Shown here in pieces: positions 15,502-19,012 of a stretch of DNA of 19,012 bases. Location of the stretch: the NCBI GenBank assembly GCA_937877595.1, contig CALFIY010000016.1, positions 1 through 19,012 of the forward strand, written 5' to 3'. This stretch comes from an uncultured Prevotella sp. (GTDB lineage Bacteria > Bacteroidota > Bacteroidia > Bacteroidales > Bacteroidaceae). Within the stretch, counting starts at the first letter, position 1. Each line of letters opens with the position of its first letter. Under the pieces are notes generated by a model, which saw only the letters and a program-made list of their open reading frames with translations, searched no databases and had not been told where the DNA came from. Made by a program: the position numbers and the translations under genes.

Positions 15502-16119
15502 ATGCAGGAAGTAAAGGAAACATCAGCATACAGGGCATCTCTGAAGATGCGTATATTGCAGACTGCCATGCCGTTGTTTACGGAGCACGGCATAAAGGCG
15601 GTGAAGATGGACGACATAGCAACGGCGCTCAGCATCTCAAAGCGTACGCTCTATGAAATCTATGATGACAAGGAGTCGCTGCTTCAGGAAGGAATTCGCT
15701 TTTTTCAACAGAAACACAGAAACCGTCTTGAGACTGCTGCAAGCGGCAAGTCAAACGTAATGGAGATTATACTTGAGATGTATCGCATCAATATTGAGCG
15801 TATAAGCAGGGTTAATCCTGTTTTTTACTCTGATATTGAAAAATACCCGCGAATTTTGAAGTCTTTGGACCAGGACAAGGAAAGCAGGAAACAACAGTTT
15901 TTCAATTTCATGCAGCGTGGCGTGGATGAGGGCTACTTCCGTCCCGACGTTAACTACAATATCGTTTCCTTTATGTTTGACGCCCTCGGAAAATACATGA
16001 TGGAAATGCACCTGTACGAAAAATACCCGATAAAAGAACTGTATCTCAATATGCTCTTTGTGTCGCTGCGCGGATTTTGCACCACAAAAGGCATCGAAAT
16101 ACTTGACAAGGCAATATAG
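15502..16119 (+). CDS. TetR/AcrR-family transcriptional regulator
   Basis: This 205-residue protein has the TetR DNA-binding domain at its N-terminus. Residues about 17-63 carry ILQTAMPLFTEHGIKAVKMD and IATALSISKRTLYEIYDDKE, the classic helix-turn-helix ending in a Y-x-x-x-x-x-K pattern. The C-terminal ligand-binding half is diverged, with no ligand suggested. An in-frame ATG at 15490 would add four residues. 15502 is preferred because of the distance to the -7 element. The gene is divergent from maeB and separated from it by 215 bp holding an 18-bp palindrome on the maeB promoter, so local control of maeB is the simplest guess. The gene ends at a strong hairpin shared with tRNA-Cys. Confidence 0.9.
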   Translation: MQEVKETSAYRASLKMRILQTAMPLFTEHGIKAVKMDDIATALSISKRTLYEIYDDKESLLQEGIRFFQQKHRNRLETAASGKSNVMEIILEMYRINIERISRVNPVFYSDIEKYPRILKSLDQDKESRKQQFFNFMQRGVDEGYFRPDVNYNIVSFMFDALGKYMMEMHLYEKYPIKELYLNMLFVSLRGFCTTKGIEILDKAI

Positions 16120-16120
16120 A

Positions 16121-16148
16121 AAAAGAGAACTCTCCGGAGTTCTCTTTT
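16121..16148. terminator. bidirectional intrinsic terminator
   Basis: A perfect 12-bp stem (16121-16132 with 16137-16148) closes a TCCG loop. T-tracts follow on both strands (TTTTCTTTCTTTT rightward, TTTTTCTATA leftward). It starts 2 bp after the tetR stop codon and lies 16 bp beyond the 3' end of tRNA-Cys on the other strand. Confidence 0.9.
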
Positions 16149-16163
16149 CTTTCTTTTGCTTTG

Positions 16164-16235
16164 AGGTGCCTAGCAGATTCGAACTGCTGTAGACGGTTTT
16201 GCAGACCGTTGACTAAGCCACTCATCCAAGGCACC
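16164..16235 (-). tRNA. tRNA-Cys (anticodon GCA)
   Basis: The minus strand folds into a cloverleaf. The acceptor GGTGCCT (from 16235) pairs with AGGCACC (ending 16165). The anticodon stem ACGGT/ACCGT encloses loop CTGCAAA with anticodon GCA (complement of 16200-16202). The T-arm AGCAG/CTGCT encloses TTCGAAT. Position 73 is U (16164), the identity base of tRNA-Cys. CCA is not encoded. A perfect TTTG-N20-TACCTTTG promoter lies upstream and the bidirectional terminator downstream, so it is a single-gene transcript. Confidence 0.96.
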
Positions 16236-16253
16236 AGTTTTGCTTAGCGATTG

Positions 16254-16285
16254 CAAAGGTACGATGTTTTTTTCTATCCTCCAAA
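16254..16285 (-). promoter_or_regulatory. promoter of tRNA-Cys
   Basis: Read on the minus strand, TTTG (complement of 16282-16285), 20 bp, then TACCTTTG (complement of 16254-16261). The start of transcription is expected about 12 nt before the tRNA. The -33 element overlaps the end of the small Cys-rich gene. Confidence 0.8.
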
Positions 16286-16465
16286 TTTTTCGACCTGTTT
16301 TTTTTCCTTGCAACCCCTATTTTTATGTTTCTGCTGCTTCAAGACACACCCCACACAATCAGCGCAAGGGTCTTCCTTCTGGCGGAACACCTGCAGCAGA
16401 CATCGGGCAGCATAGGCCACAGCCAATGTCAGGCAAAACGTTACTACTATTAACTGCCACGTCAT
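16274..16465 (-). CDS. small Cys-rich membrane protein, FeoB-associated type
   Basis: This 63-residue protein has one N-terminal membrane segment (about 4-25). A short cytosolic or periplasmic tail follows, with the cluster CADCVGC (C34, C37, C40) plus C52 and many lysines. This layout matches the small FeoB-associated Cys-rich membrane proteins that usually sit beside ferrous-iron transporter genes. No feoA or feoB is present in the window. It lies 60 bp after the lipid-kinase gene on the same strand and may be co-transcribed with it. The assignment rests on size, the single helix and Cys spacing. The iron link is by family only. Confidence 0.65.
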   Translation of the reverse strand: MTWQLIVVTFCLTLAVAYAARCLLQVFRQKEDPCADCVGCVLKQQKHKNRGCKEKKQVEKFGG

Positions 16466-16525
16466 CGTGATAGGAAATACTTCTTTCAGCTTGTCAGTAG
16501 CTATTATAATAATTATGTACGCGCG

Positions 16526-17509
16526 TTAATAGTCCGTCACAGTTCTCTTCCTGCTGTTAATCTTGTTCAGCATATTGAAAAAAGAGATGGGCCGAGCTTT
16601 ATCCTCCACCAACTTGGGATTGACTATAGCCTTCAGGCCGGCTGGCTTCAGTTCTATGTCAATGTCAGTACCCATCACCATCGGATCGCCGTCAAAGTGT
16701 ACAGCAGCCTCCTTCGAGCGGTGCACGTGTAGTTTCCTGGCCTTGAAATGAATCACATGATGATTGCTCTTTACGGTGCGGGTGAAGAGATCCATGAGTA
16801 GCTTTGGCCCACCTAAAAGCTTGAACGGCTCAACGATGATGACGTCCAACAGACCATCCTGCATGGAAGCCTCAGGGGCTATATAGGTATTGTTGCCATA
16901 CTGGGAAGCATTGGCACAAGCCACAAGAAAGGCCTCGTAGTGGCGAGTAACACCGTCTTGATCTTCCACTATCAGCTCATAGCTGTCTGGCTTGTAACGC
17001 ATGCCCTCTGACAGCACCATCTTGGCATAGGTTACCAGTCCGCGGCTGCCCGACTGCGAAAATCTCAGCGACACAAAGGCATCGAAGCCCATGCCGCAGG
17101 TACAGAAGAAGGGATGGTCGTTAATGAGCCCGTAATCGAAATTATCTATCTGGAACTGTCCTATCAGCCGGACAGCCTTCTTCACGCTCATGGGCAGGCA
17201 GAGGTGGCGAGCTAGTCCGTTGCCCGATCCGCACGGCACAATGCCCAGTGCCGTGTCACTGTCCACCAGCGAGCGCGCCACCTCGTTCACGGTACCATCG
17301 CCCCCTACAGCCACACAGACATCTACCCCTTCAGCCACGCATTGCGATGCTATCTCGGCAGCATGGCCGGCGCGTTCAGTGCGCACTATGCGCCAGTCAC
17401 AAACAGCCCTGTCAAGCGTTTTTTCCACAATACTGTCGAACATTTTCTTCGAGCTTGTGCCCGAGATGGGGTTAACCACGAAAACAATTTGCTTCTTGTT
17501 TGCTTTCAT
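16526..17509 (-). CDS. lipid kinase of the diacylglycerol kinase catalytic family (YegS/DgkB-like)
   Basis: This is a 327-residue ATP-dependent lipid kinase. The N-terminal VVNPISGT, the nucleotide-binding GGDGTVNE (69-76) and GSGNGLAR (94-101) are the defining motifs of the DAGK catalytic domain. The C-terminal beta-rich part includes CGMGFDAFVS, DGLLDVIIV and VHFDGDP. The same fold is used by bacterial diacylglycerol kinases, YegS and eukaryotic sphingosine/ceramide kinases, so the lipid substrate is open. It is divergent from spt, the first enzyme of sphingolipid synthesis, across a 152-bp shared region. This makes a sphingoid base or ceramide a candidate substrate, which is inference. Two overlapping -7 motifs lie 5-13 bp before the ATG, so the mRNA may be almost leaderless. 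Confidence 0.92.
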   Translation of the reverse strand: MKANKKQIVFVVNPISGTSSKKMFDSIVEKTLDRAVCDWRIVRTERAGHAAEIASQCVAEGVDVCVAVGGDGTVNEVARSLVDSDTALGIVPCGSGNGLARHLCLPMSVKKAVRLIGQFQIDNFDYGLINDHPFFCTCGMGFDAFVSLRFSQSGSRGLVTYAKMVLSEGMRYKPDSYELIVEDQDGVTRHYEAFLVACANASQYGNNTYIAPEASMQDGLLDVIIVEPFKLLGGPKLLMDLFTRTVKSNHHVIHFKARKLHVHRSKEAAVHFDGDPMVMGTDIDIELKPAGLKAIVNPKLVEDKARPISFFNMLNKINSRKRTVTDY

Positions 17510-17514
17510 GAGTG

Positions 17515-17530
17515 CAAAAGTACAAAATTA
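17515..17530 (-). promoter_or_regulatory. two overlapping -7 motifs just upstream of the lipid-kinase ATG
   Basis: Complements of 17515-17522 (TACTTTTG) and 17523-17530 (TAATTTTG) both match TAnnTTTG. The nearer one ends 5 bp before the ATG. No -33 TTTG is seen for either. Confidence 0.45.
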
Positions 17531-17615
17531 GGTTGAAAAACACGCTAAAAAGCTAATTAAATAACTAAAAACAAACATTTTTAGGAAAAAAGAGCAAGAA
17601 TTGAATATTTTTGTG

Positions 17616-17624
17616 TAACTTTGC
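17616..17624 (+). promoter_or_regulatory. -7 promoter element of spt
   Basis: TAACTTTGC matches TAnnTTTG and lies 37 bp before the spt ATG (17662). No TTTG sits at the -33 position. In-frame codons upstream of 17662 overlap this element and are not used as start. Confidence 0.55.
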
Positions 17625-17661
17625 AGCCTGTAAAAAAACGAAAACACCTATAAAAGTCATT

Positions 17662-18849
17662 ATGGGACAATTACAAGAGAGATACAAATCGTATCGCAGA
17701 CCGCAGGAAGCCATAGCAAAAGGCATTTATCCCTACTTCCGCGCCATCACTGGCAAGCAGGGTACCGAGGTTGAAATGGGAGGCCATAAGGTGCTTATGT
17801 TCGGTTCCAATGCTTACACCGGTCTGACTGGCGACCAGCGTATTGTAGACAAGGCAAAAGAGGCACTCGACAAATACGGCACTGGTTGCGCCGGCAGTCG
17901 TTTCCTAAACGGCACTTTAGACTTGCATGTACAGTTAGAGAAAGAGATAGCCAAATTCGTAGGCAAGGACGATTGCCTGTGCTTCTCTACAGGTTTCAGC
18001 GTCAACCAAGGCGTGATTCCGGCCCTGCTTAGCAAGGATGACTATGTCATCTGCGATGACCGCGATCACGCCTCGATTGTCGACGGACGTCGCCTGGCCT
18101 TTGCCAGACAGTTACACTATAAGCACAACGATATGGAAGACTTGGAGCGTGTGCTGCAGCACCTGCCCCGCGAAGCCGTGAAGCTCATTGTGGTCGATGG
18201 AGTTTTCTCCATGGAGGGCGACCTGGCCAAGCTTCCTCAGATAGTAGAGTTGAAGAAGAAATACAACTGCTCGGTCATGGTGGACGAGGCTCACGGCATT
18301 GGCGTCTTTGGGCGTCAAGGACGCGGTGTCTGCGACCACTTCGGACTGACCGACGATATCGACCTTATTATGGGCACCTTCTCGAAGTCGCTGGCTTCCA
18401 TTGGTGGCTTCATTGCTGCCGATGCCGACACCATCAACTGGCTTCGCCACACGTGCCGCACATACATTTTTTCAGCTTCCAACACCCCCGCAGCTACTGC
18501 CGCTGCCATGGAGGCTCTGCACATTATTCAGGAAGAGCCCCAGCGTATAGAAAACCTGTGGAAGGTGACTAACTACGCTTTGAAACGCTTCCGCGAGGAG
18601 GACTTCGAAATCGGAGACACCGAGAGTCCCATCATTCCGCTTTACGTACGCGATGTTGACAAGACGTTCCTCGTTACGGCCCTGGCTTTCGATGCCGGCG
18701 TATTCATCAATCCTGTTATTCCACCAGCCTGCGCCCCGCAGGACACGTTGGTGCGCTATGCATTGATGGCCACCCACACCACCGATCAGGTTGAGCGCTC
18801 GGTCATCGCCCTGAAAAAGATTTTCGTGGAACAGGCAATCATCAAATGA
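17662..18849 (+). CDS. spt: serine palmitoyltransferase (alpha-oxoamine synthase family)
   Basis: This 395-residue PLP enzyme condenses serine with a fatty acyl-CoA to form a 3-keto sphinganine, the committed step of sphingolipid synthesis. The PLP lysine is K242 in GTFSKSLASIGG, H136 (DDRDHASIVDG) would stack on the cofactor, and D208/H211 lie in MVDEAHGIGVFG. Paralogues include glycine C-acetyltransferase (Kbl) and BioF. Assignment to SPT rests on recalled similarity to the Bacteroides enzyme, notably EMGGHKVLMFGSNAYTGLTG, KYGTGCAGSRFLNGTLDLHV and FINPVIPPACAPQDTLVR. The ATG at 17662 gives the expected N-terminus MGQLQERY. It is divergent from a DAGK-family lipid kinase. A hairpin terminator follows, so it is transcribed alone. 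Confidence 0.9.
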   Translation: MGQLQERYKSYRRPQEAIAKGIYPYFRAITGKQGTEVEMGGHKVLMFGSNAYTGLTGDQRIVDKAKEALDKYGTGCAGSRFLNGTLDLHVQLEKEIAKFVGKDDCLCFSTGFSVNQGVIPALLSKDDYVICDDRDHASIVDGRRLAFARQLHYKHNDMEDLERVLQHLPREAVKLIVVDGVFSMEGDLAKLPQIVELKKKYNCSVMVDEAHGIGVFGRQGRGVCDHFGLTDDIDLIMGTFSKSLASIGGFIAADADTINWLRHTCRTYIFSASNTPAATAAAMEALHIIQEEPQRIENLWKVTNYALKRFREEDFEIGDTESPIIPLYVRDVDKTFLVTALAFDAGVFINPVIPPACAPQDTLVRYALMATHTTDQVERSVIALKKIFVEQAIIK

Positions 18850-18874
18850 TAGCAATGAATTGAAAACACCATAG

Positions 18875-18917
18875 AATGCCGTGCATAGCTGTTAAAAAAC
18901 ACTAACATCACGGCATT
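18875..18917 (+). terminator. terminator hairpin after spt
   Basis: AATGCCGTG (18875-18883) pairs with CACGGCATT (18909-18917) across a 25-nt loop. T-rich sequence follows (TCTCGTTTTTC). It starts 25 bp after the spt stop codon. Confidence 0.65.
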
Positions 18918-18944
18918 TCTCGTTTTTCACTTCTCGTTTTTCAT
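18917..18944. repeat. two copies of a 14-bp tandem repeat
   Basis: TTCTCGTTTTTCAC (18917-18930) is followed directly by TTCTCGTTTTTCAT (18931-18944). It lies between the spt terminator and the next promoter, at the place where a -33 element would be expected. Confidence 0.8.
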
Positions 18945-18954
18945 CAAAAAAGTG

Positions 18955-18963
18955 TACCTTTGC
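18955..18963 (+). promoter_or_regulatory. -7 promoter element of a gene cut by the right edge
   Basis: TACCTTTGC matches TAnnTTTG. With flanking bases it shares GTACCTTTGCA with the tRNA-Cys promoter and the leftward promoter at 2553-2560. Confidence 0.6.
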
Positions 18964-18968
18964 AGCGT

Positions 18969-19012
18969 CCAAGTAGGAGGTGCGGCATTCCTGCCGCACA
19001 ACGGTGTTCGGC
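18969..19012 (+). ncRNA. 5' part of an unidentified transcript with a strong hairpin
   Basis: Downstream of the -7 element, GTGCGGCA (18980-18987) pairs perfectly with TGCCGCAC (18992-18999) over a TTCC loop. No start codon leads an open frame in the visible 44 bases. It could be a structured RNA gene or the 5' leader of a gene beyond the window. I do not recognise the family. Confidence 0.25.

Noticed and set aside
17611..17661. N-terminal extension of Spt
   Set aside because: The in-frame TTG codon at 17611 precedes the -7 element, and the recalled Bacteroides homologue starts at the equivalent of the ATG at 17662.
17662..18849. Glycine C-acetyltransferase (Kbl) as product
   Set aside because: Same family, but the overall sequence resembles the Bacteroides serine palmitoyltransferase far more closely, and no threonine dehydrogenase gene is adjacent.

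Overview
The window reads as chromosomal DNA of a Bacteroidota member, most likely order Bacteroidales in or near the Prevotella/Bacteroides group. The grounds are: recurrent -7 elements of the Bacteroidetes type (TAnnTTTG, in the best cases 20 bp after TTTG), few Shine-Dalgarno sequences, a serine palmitoyltransferase of the Bacteroidetes sphingolipid type, a MaeB malic enzyme fused to a phosphotransacetylase-like domain, bacterial GlnRS and a secreted tandem GH43 enzyme. No phage, IS element, rRNA or CRISPR array was seen.

Layout. 1-106: broken fragment of mltG, whose first 55 bases exactly repeat part of the intact mltG. 138-938: HigB/HigA-type toxin-antitoxin module and its hairpins. 939-1417: non-coding, with a five-unit 21-bp tandem repeat. 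1418-2443: mltG. 2444-2681: intergenic region with a strong leftward promoter and a hairpin, a candidate small RNA. 2682-6532: glnS, a TPR protein and a DedA protein, probably one operon. 6608-7675: manC from its own promoter. 9664-7698 (minus): two membrane proteins and trmB, tightly packed, downstream of ilvE (10746-9724, minus). 10933-12969: secreted tandem GH43, divergent from ilvE. 15286-12992 (minus): maeB, divergent from a TetR regulator (15502-16119); an 18-bp perfect palindrome overlaps the maeB promoter. 16235-16164 (minus): tRNA-Cys. 17509-16274 (minus): a DAGK-family lipid kinase and a small Cys-rich membrane protein. 17662-18849: spt, divergent from the kinase. 18955-19012: a promoter of the stable-RNA type and the start of a hairpin-rich transcript cut by the window edge.

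How it fits together. Most genes are housekeeping: cell-wall synthesis (mltG), translation (glnS, trmB, tRNA-Cys), nucleotide sugars (manC), branched-chain amino acids (ilvE) and central carbon metabolism (maeB). Lipid metabolism appears in the divergent spt/DAGK-kinase pair. The accessory or unexplained parts are the toxin-antitoxin block next to the mltG relic, the 21-bp repeat array, the candidate RNA at 2456-2546, the palindrome between maeB and tetR, and the unidentified RNA at the right edge.
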